From: Streptomyces corallincola
GTDB lineage: Bacteria; Actinomycetota; Actinomycetes; Streptomycetales; Streptomycetaceae
Assembly: GCF_019104725.1 (NCBI RefSeq)
Contig: NZ_JAHRXF010000022.1
Coordinates: forward strand, 1 to 64,000
Direction: 5' to 3'
DNA length: 64,000 bases
Shown here piece after piece: positions 23,194-32,132 of the stretch (position 1 is the stretch's first letter; each line of letters opens with the position of its first letter). The translations under genes were made by a program, and so were the position numbers. The notes under the pieces were generated by a model, which ran no database searches, was not told the DNA's origin, and was given only the letters and a program-made list of their open reading frames with translations.

Positions 23194-25998
23194 ATGACAG
23201 AGGATCTCTCACCGGCCGAGCGGTACGCGGCAGCCCGTAAGCGGGCAGCCGAGCAGGCCACCGCGCTCGCGGACTTCCGCGAGATGTACGACTTCGGCCT
23301 CGACCCCTTCCAGATCGAGGCCTGCCGGGCGCTCGAAGCGGGCAAGGGCGTGCTGGTGGCCGCCCCCACCGGCTCGGGCAAGACGATCGTGGGCGAGTTC
23401 GCCGTCCACCTCGCGCTGGGCCAGGGCAAGAAGTGCTTCTACACGACACCCATCAAGGCGCTGTCGAACCAGAAGTACGCCGACCTGTGCCGCCGCTACG
23501 GCTCCGACAAGGTCGGTCTGCTCACCGGCGACAACAGCGTCAACTCCGACGCCCCGGTGGTCGTGATGACCACCGAGGTTTTGCGGAACATGCTGTACGC
23601 GGGCTCGCAGACGCTGCTCGGCCTCGGCTACGTGGTGATGGACGAGGTGCACTACCTCTCCGACCGCTTCCGGGGCGCCGTCTGGGAGGAGGTGATCATC
23701 CACCTGCCCGAGTCGGTGACCCTGGTGTCGTTGTCCGCGACAGTGTCCAACGCCGAGGAGTTCGGGGACTGGCTGGACACCGTGCGCGGCGACACCGAGG
23801 TGATCGTCTCCGAGCACCGGCCGGTCCCGCTGTTCCAGCACGTCCTGGCCGGACGCCGTACCTACGACCTGTTCGAGGAGGGCGAGGGCAGCAAGAAGGC
23901 CGTCAATCCCGACCTCGTCCGGCTCGCCCGCAACGAGGCGACCCGACCGTCCTACCAGGACCGCAGGCGCGGCCGGGCCATGCGGGAGGCGGACCGGGAG
24001 CGGGAGCGCAGGCAGCGCTCACGGGTGTGGACACCCGGCCGCCCCGAGGTCATCGAACGGCTGGACGCCGAGGGCCTGCTGCCCGCGATCACCTTCATCT
24101 TCAGCCGCGCCGGCTGCGAGTCCGCCGTCCAGCAGTGCCTGCACGCCGGACTGCGGCTCAACGACGACGCGGCCCGCGAGCGGGTCCGCGCGCTCGTCGA
24201 GGAGCGCACCGCCGCGATCCCCACCGAGGACCTGCACGTCCTCGGCTACTACGAGTGGCTGGAGGGGCTGGAGCGGGGCATCGCCGCCCACCACGCGGGC
24301 ATGCTGCCGACCTTCAAGGAGGTCGTGGAGGAGTTGTTCGTACGCGGCCTGGTCAAGGCGGTGTTCGCCACCGAGACGCTCGCGCTCGGCATCAACATGC
24401 CCGCGCGCTCGGTGGTGCTGGAGAAGCTGGTCAAGTGGAACGGCGAGCAGCACGCCGACATCACCCCCGGTGAGTACACCCAGCTCACCGGCCGGGCCGG
24501 GCGGCGCGGCATCGACGTCGAGGGCCACGCGGTGGTGCTGTGGCAGCGGGGGATGAGCCCCGAGCACCTGGCGGGGCTCGCCGGTACCCGTACGTACCCG
24601 CTGCGCTCCAGCTTCCGGCCGTCGTACAACATGGCGGTCAACCTGGTCGAGCAGTTCGGGCGGCACCGCTCGCGGGAGCTGCTGGAGACGTCGTTCGCGC
24701 AGTTCCAGGCCGACCGGTCGGTGGTCGGCATCTCCCGGCAGGTGCAGCGCAACGAGGAGGGACTGGACGGCTACAAGGCCTCCATGACCTGCCACCTCGG
24801 TGACTTCGAGGAGTACGCGCGGCTGCGCCGGGACCTGAAGGACCGTGAGACGGAACTCGCCCGGCAGGGCGCGCACGAGCGCCGTGCCGAGGCCGCGGTC
24901 GCCCTGGAGAAGCTGAAGCCGGGCGATGTCATCCACGTGCCCACCGGCAAGTACGCGGGCCTCGCCCTGGTCCTCGACCCCGGTCTGCCCGCCGGGCGGT
25001 CCGACGGGCACCGCTTCGACCAGCACGACGGGCCGCGCCCGCTGGTCCTCACCGCCGAACGGCAGGTCAAGCGGCTGGCGTCGATGGACTTCCCGGTGCC
25101 GGTGGAGGCGCTGGAGCGGATGCGCATCCCCAAGTCGTTCAACCCGCGCTCCCCGCAGTCCCGCCGGGACCTCGCCTCGGCGCTGCGCACCAAGGCCGGG
25201 CACATCCCGCCGGAGCGGGCCCGCAAGAAGCGGGCGCAGGCCGCAGACGACCGGGAGATCGCCCGGCTGCGCACCGCGATCCGCGCCCACCCCTGCCACG
25301 GCTGCGACGACCGGGAGGACCACGCCCGCTGGGCCGAGCGCTACCACCGGCTGCTGCGCGACACCTCGCAGCTGGAGCGCCGTATCGAGGGCCGTACGAA
25401 CACCATCGCGCGGACCTTCGACCGGATCGTGGCGCTGCTGACCGAGCTGGACTATCTGCGCGGCGACGAGGTCACCGACAACGGGCGCCGACTGGCCCGG
25501 CTGTACGGCGAGCTCGACCTGCTGGCCAGCGAGTGCCTGCGCGAGGGCGTCTGGGAGGGGCTCGGCCCTGCCGAACTCGCCGCGTGTGCCTCGGCGTTGG
25601 TGTTCGAGGCGCGGATCAGCGACGACGCGGCGACGCCCAAGGTGCCCTCGGGGAAGGCGAAGGCCTCGCTGGCCGAGATGGTCCGCATCTGGGGCCGTCT
25701 CGACGCGCTGGAGGAGGACTTTCGGATCAACCAGACCGAGGGGGTCGGGCAGCGCGAGCCCGATCTCGGCTTCGCCTGGGCCGCGTACATGTGGGCCTCG
25801 GGCAAGGGGCTGGACGAGGTGCTCCGCGAGGCGGAGATGCCGGCCGGTGACTTCGTGCGCTGGTGCAAGCAGGTCATCGACGTGCTCGGGCAGATCTCCG
25901 CCGCCGCGCCCACCGAGGGGTCCACGGTCGCCAAGAACGCCCGCAAGGCGGTGGAGGGGCTGCTGCGCGGGGTCGTGGCGTACTCCTCGGTGGGCTGA
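23194..25998 (+). CDS. DEVH-box superfamily 2 helicase, HelY/Ski2-like
   Basis: ATP-dependent helicase of 934 residues. Motifs: Walker A AAPTGSGKT, TPIKALSNQK, Walker B MDEVHYLSD, SLSATVSN, and motif VI QLTGRAGRRGID. The C-terminal half is the helical/arch-like region typical of Ski2/Mtr4 relatives such as mycobacterial HelY. ATG at 23194 has no ribosome site and lies 10 bases after the -10 box, so the message is leaderless or nearly so. The exact PafBC-type promoter predicts induction by DNA damage, implying a role in repair or in RNA handling under damage. A U-tract terminator follows. Confidence 0.93.
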   Translation: MTEDLSPAERYAAARKRAAEQATALADFREMYDFGLDPFQIEACRALEAGKGVLVAAPTGSGKTIVGEFAVHLALGQGKKCFYTTPIKALSNQKYADLCRRYGSDKVGLLTGDNSVNSDAPVVVMTTEVLRNMLYAGSQTLLGLGYVVMDEVHYLSDRFRGAVWEEVIIHLPESVTLVSLSATVSNAEEFGDWLDTVRGDTEVIVSEHRPVPLFQHVLAGRRTYDLFEEGEGSKKAVNPDLVRLARNEATRPSYQDRRRGRAMREADRERERRQRSRVWTPGRPEVIERLDAEGLLPAITFIFSRAGCESAVQQCLHAGLRLNDDAARERVRALVEERTAAIPTEDLHVLGYYEWLEGLERGIAAHHAGMLPTFKEVVEELFVRGLVKAVFATETLALGINMPARSVVLEKLVKWNGEQHADITPGEYTQLTGRAGRRGIDVEGHAVVLWQRGMSPEHLAGLAGTRTYPLRSSFRPSYNMAVNLVEQFGRHRSRELLETSFAQFQADRSVVGISRQVQRNEEGLDGYKASMTCHLGDFEEYARLRRDLKDRETELARQGAHERRAEAAVALEKLKPGDVIHVPTGKYAGLALVLDPGLPAGRSDGHRFDQHDGPRPLVLTAERQVKRLASMDFPVPVEALERMRIPKSFNPRSPQSRRDLASALRTKAGHIPPERARKKRAQAADDREIARLRTAIRAHPCHGCDDREDHARWAERYHRLLRDTSQLERRIEGRTNTIARTFDRIVALLTELDYLRGDEVTDNGRRLARLYGELDLLASECLREGVWEGLGPAELAACASALVFEARISDDAATPKVPSGKAKASLAEMVRIWGRLDALEEDFRINQTEGVGQREPDLGFAWAAYMWASGKGLDEVLREAEMPAGDFVRWCKQVIDVLGQISAAAPTEGSTVAKNARKAVEGLLRGVVAYSSVG

Positions 25999-26029
25999 AC
26001 CCGCCGCTCCTGCCCAGGAGTTGATACGG

Positions 26030-26077
26030 CGCCCCGGCCGGGCGAGTGGCGAACGCCGCTCCCGGCCGGGGCGTTTT
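26030..26077 (+). terminator. Intrinsic terminator with U-tract after helicase
   Basis: A perfect 13-base stem (26030-26042 with 26061-26073) followed directly by TTTT; the loop itself contains GGCG/CGCC. The rest of the 345-base gap to the conservon (26078-26343) shows no gene; it should hold the conservon promoter, for which TAAGCT at 26209-26214 is a candidate -10 without a clear -35. Confidence 0.9.
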
Positions 26078-26343
26078 CGTGTACCCGAACGCCGTCACGT
26101 CACGTGTTCGAATGATGGCCCAGGGTGCAAATGGAGCCGAGCGTACTCCTGTTGCGAGGGGGGTCGCAGAGGGTTGCCGAATGTGACACGGCGATGATCC
26201 GCTCGGACTAAGCTCGCCCGCGGCGCACCGAGTTGAGATGGATTCGCGCGCTTGTTCCCTTATTCCCTTGTGTCATGTTCGGTTCCGGGAATCTTCCCCG
26301 TCAGCACCCCTGACACCCAGCCGTTTCGTCCCAGAAGGCATTG

Positions 26344-27996
26344 ATGGTGAGTGTTCACACGCCCACGGGCGGCCCTGAACGTCCGTATGCCCGCGTGCTG
26401 TTGCCGCCGGGCCTGGCGATGGCCGCCGCGGCCCTGGCAGCGGTCGCGCTCGTCCCCGAGGAGGCCCGCCTCGCCGTCGGCGCCTGCGGCACGGTCGCCC
26501 TCGTCCTGGTCCTCGCCACGGCGGCCGAGGCCGCCCGCCGGGGCCGGCGGCTGCGCGAGGCGCGCGCCGAACACGCCCGGTACGGCGCCCACATGGAGCG
26601 CCGGATCGCCGCCCACGACGCCGACATCGTCCGTCTCGGCAGCGAGATCCTGCCCTACGCGCTGCGCCGCCTGCGCGCCGGAGAACCACTCCGGGAGGTG
26701 ATGCGCAACGTCGTGGACGAAGACCCCGAACTGCGTCATCTGCCCGACGCCCAGCGCACGTTGCTGCACACCGCGCTGCGCGGCGCCGACCACGAGATCT
26801 CGATGCGCGACTCCACCGAGCGGTCGTACGTCGCCATCGCCCGGCGCGTCCAGGCCATCGTGCACCAACAGGCCGGTGAGCTGAGGGAGATGGAGGAGGA
26901 CCACGGGCGCAACCCCGAGGTCTTCGACGACCTGCTGCGCATCGACCACGGCACCGCGCTGATCGGCCGCCTCGCCGACTCCATCTCGGTGCTCGGCGGC
27001 GGACGCCCCGGCCGCCAGTGGCCGCTTCCGGTGTCGCTGTACAGCGTGCTGCGCGGCGCCATGTCGCGCATCCTGGAGTACCGCCGTATCGAGCTGAGCT
27101 CCATCTGCACCATCAACATCAAGGGCACCGCCGTGGAGCCGATCATCCACGCGGCGGCCGAACTCCTCGACAACGCCACCCGCTACTCGCCGCCCACCAC
27201 CAAGGTGCACGTCACCGCCGTGGAGGTGCAGAGCGGTGTCGTCATCGAGATCGAGGACGCCGGTGTCAGCCTCAGTGAGGAGGGCCGGGCCCGGATCGAG
27301 AAGGCCATCGCCGACGCCATGAACCTCGACGACGCGGAGAACCTCGGCTCCACCCCGCGGCTCGGCCTCGCGGTCGTCGGACGGCTCTGCAAGGCGTTCG
27401 ACATGCAGGTCTCGCTGCGCGCCTCCGCGTACGGCGGCCTGCGCGCCATCCTCGTCGTACCGCGCGTGATGACCACCACCGAACCCGGTGTCGGCGCCGC
27501 GCACGGCATCGGCGCCACCGCCGTGCCGAAACCCGAACTCGGCGCCGTGGAGGGCCCGAAGCGCCCGCCGAAGAAGCGCCGCCCGACCTCGCCGCGCATC
27601 CCCGCCGGGATCTCGATGGAGGACGACGTCCCCGAGGTCACCGAGTGGACGGCGGGCGGACTCCCGCAGCGCCGCAGCCGGATGAAGGTGCCGCTCGCCC
27701 AGCGGTACGCCGAGCAGGCCGCCGTCGAGCGCGCCGAACGCGAGGGCCGCCCCACCGTGTGGTCGCAGACCCGGTCCGAACCCGAGCCGGAGACCGACCC
27801 CGAGCGCAGGAAGCTCATGGACCGGGAGCCCGGCCTGTGGGTGGACGCCTTCTGGGAGGGGCTGAAGAAGGGCATGCCCGACGACGTCTCGCCCACCGAC
27901 TTCACCCGGAACCCGACCAAGTACCTGCATCTGATCGACGACCCGGACACCGGCACCGAGGCCCCCGCCGGGGGCGACGAAGGGGACACCAAGTGA
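26344..27996 (+). CDS. rarA: Conservon sensor-kinase-like protein (RarA/CvnA type)
   Basis: First gene of a conservon, a four- to five-gene G-protein-like signalling unit of actinomycetes. It is 550 residues: two membrane helices (about 17-60), a linker helix region, and a histidine-kinase-type ATPase domain (about 215-385) with the N box HAAAELLDNATRYSPP and G boxes. There is no classical phospho-accepting His box. The C-terminal ~170 residues are basic and disordered. ATG at 26344 follows AGAAGG by 5 bases. Gene order and P450 partner match the cvn9/rar cluster of S. coelicolor, which represses aerial mycelium formation. Confidence 0.93.
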   Translation: MVSVHTPTGGPERPYARVLLPPGLAMAAAALAAVALVPEEARLAVGACGTVALVLVLATAAEAARRGRRLREARAEHARYGAHMERRIAAHDADIVRLGSEILPYALRRLRAGEPLREVMRNVVDEDPELRHLPDAQRTLLHTALRGADHEISMRDSTERSYVAIARRVQAIVHQQAGELREMEEDHGRNPEVFDDLLRIDHGTALIGRLADSISVLGGGRPGRQWPLPVSLYSVLRGAMSRILEYRRIELSSICTINIKGTAVEPIIHAAAELLDNATRYSPPTTKVHVTAVEVQSGVVIEIEDAGVSLSEEGRARIEKAIADAMNLDDAENLGSTPRLGLAVVGRLCKAFDMQVSLRASAYGGLRAILVVPRVMTTTEPGVGAAHGIGATAVPKPELGAVEGPKRPPKKRRPTSPRIPAGISMEDDVPEVTEWTAGGLPQRRSRMKVPLAQRYAEQAAVERAEREGRPTVWSQTRSEPEPETDPERRKLMDREPGLWVDAFWEGLKKGMPDDVSPTDFTRNPTKYLHLIDDPDTGTEAPAGGDEGDTK

Positions 27997-28397
27997 TCCA
28001 GCAGCGCGCCAACTTCGACTGGATGCTCAAGCAGCTCAACGACGGCGTGCCCGGCATCCAGATGATCGTGGTCCTCTCCGCCGACGGTCTGCGCATCGCC
28101 CGCTACGGGGGCGACCCCGACGCCGCCGACCGGGTCGCCGCCGCCTGCGCGGGCGTGCAGAGCCTGGCCGGTGCGGTCGCCCAGGAGATCCCCGGCACCG
28201 GCGAGATGAAGCTCGTCGTCATCGAGATCGACGGCGGCTACTTCTACCTGATGTCCGCCGGTGCCAACGCCTACCTCGCGGTGCTGGCCGACGTCACCTG
28301 CGAACCCGGGCGGATGAGCGGCATGATGCGCGACCTCGTCGTCCGGATCGGCGCCCACCTCACCACCCCGCCCCGGCGCGACGGGCAGCCCGTATGA
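27993..28397 (+). CDS. rarB: Roadblock/LC7-domain protein (RarB/CvnB)
   Basis: A 134-residue Roadblock/LC7 domain protein, thought to act as regulator of the small GTPase encoded two genes later. GTG at 27993 overlaps the rarA stop (GTGA), so translation is coupled. The domain spans almost the whole chain (FDWMLKQLNDGVPGIQMIVV to GMMRDLVVRIGAHL). Confidence 0.94.
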   Translation: MIQQRANFDWMLKQLNDGVPGIQMIVVLSADGLRIARYGGDPDAADRVAAACAGVQSLAGAVAQEIPGTGEMKLVVIEIDGGYFYLMSAGANAYLAVLADVTCEPGRMSGMMRDLVVRIGAHLTTPPRRDGQPV

Positions 28398-28885
28398 CCG
28401 GTCCGCGCCGCAGGCGGCGGCAGCCGCAGCACCAACCGCCCCCGCCCGAACCGCCGTTCCCGCCGCCCCCGGCCGAGCCGACCGAGGGACCGCCCGCCGC
28501 CGGGGCGCTGGCGTCCGGCGACGGCACGCCGGGTGAGGGCGGGCCCGCCGACGGCAGGCCCGGCAACCCCGAGCGGCTCTACACCATCGCGGGCGCCGCC
28601 GACGGCGCGCGGGCCGAACTCGACCTCGTCACCCTGATCGTGGCGCGCTCGGCGGCCCCGCCCTCCGCCTCGCCCGAGGGGGCGGCCGTACTGCGGCTGT
28701 GCGGCGCCCCCCTGTCCGTGGCCGAGCTGTCGGCCTACCTCAGCCTGCCGTTCAGCGCGATGACCGTCCTGATCACCGAGCTGATCACGGCCGAACTGGT
28801 GCAGGCGCGCGCCCCGATCGTGCGGCGCGCGCTGCCCGACCGTTCACTCCTCGAAGCGGTGATGCATGGACTTCAACGGCTCTGA
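28394..28885 (+). CDS. rarC: DUF742 protein (RarC/CvnC)
   Basis: A 163-residue protein with a Pro/Glu-rich N-terminus (about 1-55) and a C-terminal DUF742 winged-helix-like domain (LYTIAGA to VRRALPDRSLLEAV). ATG at 28394 overlaps the rarB stop (ATGA), and its own 3' end overlaps rarD by 20 bases. DUF742 members accompany the GTPase in every conservon; the exact role is unknown. Confidence 0.94.
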   Translation: MTGPRRRRRQPQHQPPPPEPPFPPPPAEPTEGPPAAGALASGDGTPGEGGPADGRPGNPERLYTIAGAADGARAELDLVTLIVARSAAPPSASPEGAAVLRLCGAPLSVAELSAYLSLPFSAMTVLITELITAELVQARAPIVRRALPDRSLLEAVMHGLQRL

Positions 28886-29486
28886 CACCCTCCCCGGCCC
28901 ACGGACCGAGGACCACCTCCCGCACACCGCCCAGGCCGCGGTGAAGATCGTCATCGTGGGCGGGTTCGGCGTCGGCAAGACCACGATGGTCGGCTCGGTC
29001 AGCGAGATCAGGCCGCTGACCACCGAGGAGACCATGACCCAGGCCGGGGTCGGGGTGGACGACGACTACGGCTCGGAGACCAAGACCGCCACCACGGTGG
29101 CGATGGACTTCGGCCGTATCGGCATCACCGACCAACTGGTCCTCTACCTCTTCGGCACGCCCGGCCAGGAACGCTTCTGGTTCCTGTGGAACGGCCTGTT
29201 CGAAGGCGCGCTCGGCGCGGTCGTCCTGGTGGACACCCGCCGCCTGGAGGTCAGCTTCGACGTGATGGGACGGCTGGAGGAGCGCGGCGTGCCGTTCATC
29301 GTCGCCGTCAACTCCTTCCCCGACGGCCCCCGTTACCCGCTGGACGACCTGCGTACCGCGCTGGACCTGACCGCGGACATCCCGATCGTGGAGTGCGACG
29401 TGCGCCGCCGGGCCTCCAGCAAGGAGGTGCTGATGACGCTCATGGGCTTCCTGCACTCCCTCGCCGTGTCCGGCGCCCTCACCTGA
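28866..29486 (+). CDS. rarD: Small GTP-binding protein (RarD/CvnD)
   Basis: A Ras-like/MglA-like GTPase of 206 residues. P-loop GGFGVGKTTMVG (about residues 34-45), switch region with TTVAMDFGRI, and G3 motif GTPGQERFWFLW are clear. The usual NKxD specificity motif is replaced by VNSFPD, as is common in conservon GTPases, so guanine specificity may be relaxed. ATG at 28866 lies inside rarC. It is probably held at the membrane through the other conservon proteins. Confidence 0.94.
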   Translation: MDFNGSDTLPGPRTEDHLPHTAQAAVKIVIVGGFGVGKTTMVGSVSEIRPLTTEETMTQAGVGVDDDYGSETKTATTVAMDFGRIGITDQLVLYLFGTPGQERFWFLWNGLFEGALGAVVLVDTRRLEVSFDVMGRLEERGVPFIVAVNSFPDGPRYPLDDLRTALDLTADIPIVECDVRRRASSKEVLMTLMGFLHSLAVSGALT

Positions 29487-29538
29487 GGCCGCCACCCGCA
29501 CCGCAGCCCCCTCACCCACCCCGTTCCGGAGCGACACC

Positions 29539-31098
29539 GTGACGACTGAATCCCCTTCGAGCACCCCCCACACCTCCGCCGCCGTCCCCCCGCCCGGCTG
29601 CCCCGCGCACGCCCTCGGCCCCGGCGGGGTGCACCGGCTCTACGGCCCCGACGCCGCCGACCTCGGTGAGCTGTACGAGCGGCTGCGCGACGAACACGGC
29701 GCGGTCGCCCCCGCGCTGCTCCACGACGACGTGCCCATGTGGGTGGTCCTCGGGCACGCCGAGAACCTCCACGTGGTGCGTAGCCCCTCGCAGTTCGCGC
29801 GGGACAGCCGGATCTGGACCCCGCTGCTGGAGGGCCGGGTCAAGGACGACCACCCCCTGATGCCGCACATCGCCTGGCAGCCGATCTGCTCGCACGCCGA
29901 GGGCGACGAGCACCAGCGGCTGCGGGCCGCCGTCACCGGCGCCATGTCCGGCATCGACCAGCGCAGCGTGCGGCGGCACATCGGCCGCCACACCCAGGAA
30001 CTCGTCAACCGCTTCTGCGAGACGGGCCGCGCCGACCTCGTCTCCCAGTTCGCCGAGCATCTGCCGATGGCCGTGCTCTGCGAGATCCTCGGCATGCCCG
30101 AGGAGTACGACGACCGCATGGTGCAGGCCGCCCGCGACGCCCTCAAGGGCAGCGAGACCGCCATCGAGAGCCACGCCCACGTCATGGACGCGCTGAGTAG
30201 GCTCACCACCCGGCGCCGCGCCCGCCCCGACGACGACTTCGCCGGACGGCTCATCGCCCACCCCGCCGGGCTGACCGACGCCGAGGTCCGCGAGCACCTG
30301 CGGCTGGTCCTCTTCGCGGCCTACGAGGCGACGGCGAACCTGCTGGCCAACGCGCTGCGCATGGTGCTCACCGAGCCGGGGTTCCGCGCCAAGCTCAACG
30401 GCGGCCAGATGACCGTGCCCGAGGCCATCGAGCAGTCCCTGTGGGACGAGCCGCCGTTCAGCACGGTGTTCGCCTACTTCGCCAAGCAGGACACCGAGCT
30501 GGGCGGGCGCCGTATCCGCAAGGGCGACGGGCTGCTGTTCGCTCCGGCGCCGGGCAACATCGACCCGGCGGTCCGCCCCGACCTCGGCGCGAGCATGCAG
30601 GGCAACCGGTCGCACCTGGCGTTCGGCGGCGGACCGCACGAGTGCCCCGGCCAGGACATCGGGCGTGCCATCGCGGACGTCGGCGTGGACGCGCTGCTGA
30701 TGCGGCTCTCCGACATCCGGCTCGACTGCCCCGAGGACGAACTGCGCTGGCGGGAGTCCATCGCCTCCCGGCACCTCGTCTCCCTGCCGGTGCGCTTCGA
30801 CCCCAAGCCCCAGCAGGACTCCGACCTGCCGTCCCGGCCCACCCGCTTCCCGACCCGGCGGACGGCGGCGGAGGACACGGGCCGGGCGGCGCACGCGGTT
30901 CGGGTGGAGCACGCGGGGCACGTGGGGAGCGCCGCCGTACGGCCGCCGTTGCCCGAGGCACCCCCGGCCGCGCGCCCGGCACCGGCGCCCGTCCCGTCGT
31001 ACCCGGCACCGGAGCCCCCGGTCCCGGCGGCCGGGTACGGGCCCGAGCGGCCCATGAGCCTGTGGCAGCGGCTGCTGCACTGGTGGCGGGGGGAGTAG
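29539..31098 (+). CDS. rarE: Cytochrome P450 of the conservon (CYP157-like), lacking ExxR
   Basis: Heme protein of 519 residues. The heme-ligand loop FGGGPHECPGQD places Cys at about residue 369, and the I-helix is FAAYEATANLL. The K-helix, where P450s carry ExxR, reads EQSLW (about 298-302), so the Arg is missing. The same change has been described in CYP157C1, the S. coelicolor conservon P450. A ~100-residue Pro/Arg-rich tail ends in MSLWQRLLHWWRGE, an amphipathic Trp-rich helix that could touch the membrane. GTG at 29539 follows GGAGCG, 52 bases after rarD. Its substrate and its role in signalling are unknown. Confidence 0.93.
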   Translation: MTTESPSSTPHTSAAVPPPGCPAHALGPGGVHRLYGPDAADLGELYERLRDEHGAVAPALLHDDVPMWVVLGHAENLHVVRSPSQFARDSRIWTPLLEGRVKDDHPLMPHIAWQPICSHAEGDEHQRLRAAVTGAMSGIDQRSVRRHIGRHTQELVNRFCETGRADLVSQFAEHLPMAVLCEILGMPEEYDDRMVQAARDALKGSETAIESHAHVMDALSRLTTRRRARPDDDFAGRLIAHPAGLTDAEVREHLRLVLFAAYEATANLLANALRMVLTEPGFRAKLNGGQMTVPEAIEQSLWDEPPFSTVFAYFAKQDTELGGRRIRKGDGLLFAPAPGNIDPAVRPDLGASMQGNRSHLAFGGGPHECPGQDIGRAIADVGVDALLMRLSDIRLDCPEDELRWRESIASRHLVSLPVRFDPKPQQDSDLPSRPTRFPTRRTAAEDTGRAAHAVRVEHAGHVGSAAVRPPLPEAPPAARPAPAPVPSYPAPEPPVPAAGYGPERPMSLWQRLLHWWRGE

Positions 31099-31121
31099 CG
31101 GCCTCCCTCCGTCCGGCCCGC

Positions 31122-31159
31122 GGGACCGTCCGGCGCCCGCTCAGGGACCGTCCGGCGCC
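31122..31159. repeat. 16-base direct repeat across the pseudouridine synthase stop
   Basis: GGGACCGTCCGGCGCC occurs at 31122-31137 and at 31144-31159, 22 bases apart. The second copy encodes the last residues of the pseudouridine synthase; the first lies beyond its stop codon, suggesting a small local duplication. Confidence 0.75.
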
Positions 31160-32079
31160 TGCCACGCCTCCAGGGTCCGGCCGCTGACGAAGCTGTGGTG
31201 GGTGCCGGTCAGGGGGTCGGTGAACTCCAGCCCGCGGGCGAGGAGTTGGAGGGGGTGCCGGAAGTCGCCGGGGGTGGCCGGAGGGGCGATGTCCGGGTAC
31301 AGGGGGTCGCCCAGGATCGGTACGCCGAGGGAGTTGAGGTGGACCCGCAGCTGGTGGGTCTGGCCGGTCTCGGGGAGCAGCCGGTAACGGGCGAGCGGGC
31401 CGCGCCGTTCGGCGGAGGCGACGACGGTCACCGCGTTCGGCTCGCCCTCGGTCTCCCGCGCCGCCAGCACGCCCCGCTCCTTCAGGATGCGGCTGCGCAC
31501 GGTCCGGGGCAGCGTGAGCGAGGGGGCGTACGGCGCGATCGCCTCGTACTCCTTGTGGACCCGGCGGTCGCGGAACAGCGTCTGGTAGGCGCCGCGCTCC
31601 TCGGGCCGTACGACGAACAGCACCAGCCCGGCGGTCAGGCGGTCCAGGCGGTGGGCGGCGCCGAGCGCGGGGACGCCCAGCTCGTGGCGGAGCCGGGCCA
31701 GCGCGGTCTGGGTGACGTGGCCGCCGCGCGGTGTGGTGGCGAGGAAGTGCGGTTTGTCGGCGACGACGATGTGCGCGTCCCGGTACACCACCTCCACCGG
31801 GAAAGGCACCGGCACCTCGGCGGGCGGCTCGCGGTGGAACCAGACGTACATCCCCGGCAGGTAGGGCGCGTCGGCGGCCACCGGGCGGCCGTCGGCGCCG
31901 ACGATCCCGCCCGCGTCGAACATCGCCTCCACCATCCCCGGAGCGGCCCCCGTCAGGCGCTCCACGAGATGCGCGCCCACGGTCGGCCAGGCGCCGTCCT
32001 GCGGCAGCCTCAGCCGTACCGGGTCGATCCCCGCGCGCTGCGGCAGCGGGGCGGGCGGAACGGGCGTCTTGCGTCTCAT
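31141..32079 (-). CDS. RluA-family RNA pseudouridine synthase
   Basis: Converts selected uridines of rRNA or tRNA to pseudouridine. It is 312 residues with the catalytic motif AAHRLDRLTAGLV (Asp in RLDR) and the RluA signature GQTHQLRVHLNSLGVPILGD. An S4-like N-terminal part is weak. ATG at 32079 is chosen over longer in-frame options because TAGGCT lies 8 bases upstream with no ribosome site, the pattern of a leaderless gene. The exact RNA target is not predictable. Confidence 0.9.
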   Translation of the reverse strand: MRRKTPVPPAPLPQRAGIDPVRLRLPQDGAWPTVGAHLVERLTGAAPGMVEAMFDAGGIVGADGRPVAADAPYLPGMYVWFHREPPAEVPVPFPVEVVYRDAHIVVADKPHFLATTPRGGHVTQTALARLRHELGVPALGAAHRLDRLTAGLVLFVVRPEERGAYQTLFRDRRVHKEYEAIAPYAPSLTLPRTVRSRILKERGVLAARETEGEPNAVTVVASAERRGPLARYRLLPETGQTHQLRVHLNSLGVPILGDPLYPDIAPPATPGDFRHPLQLLARGLEFTDPLTGTHHSFVSGRTLEAWQAPDGP

Positions 32080-32087
32080 CACGGACC

Positions 32088-32093
32088 AGCCTA
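32088..32093 (-). promoter_or_regulatory. -10 box of pseudouridine synthase, leaderless
   Basis: On the minus strand TAGGCT lies 8 bases before ATG at 32079, without a ribosome site. Confidence 0.5.
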
Positions 32094-32132
32094 CGAGCCG
32101 CCGGGCGCGCGGGGTGCCGTACGGCCGGGCGG

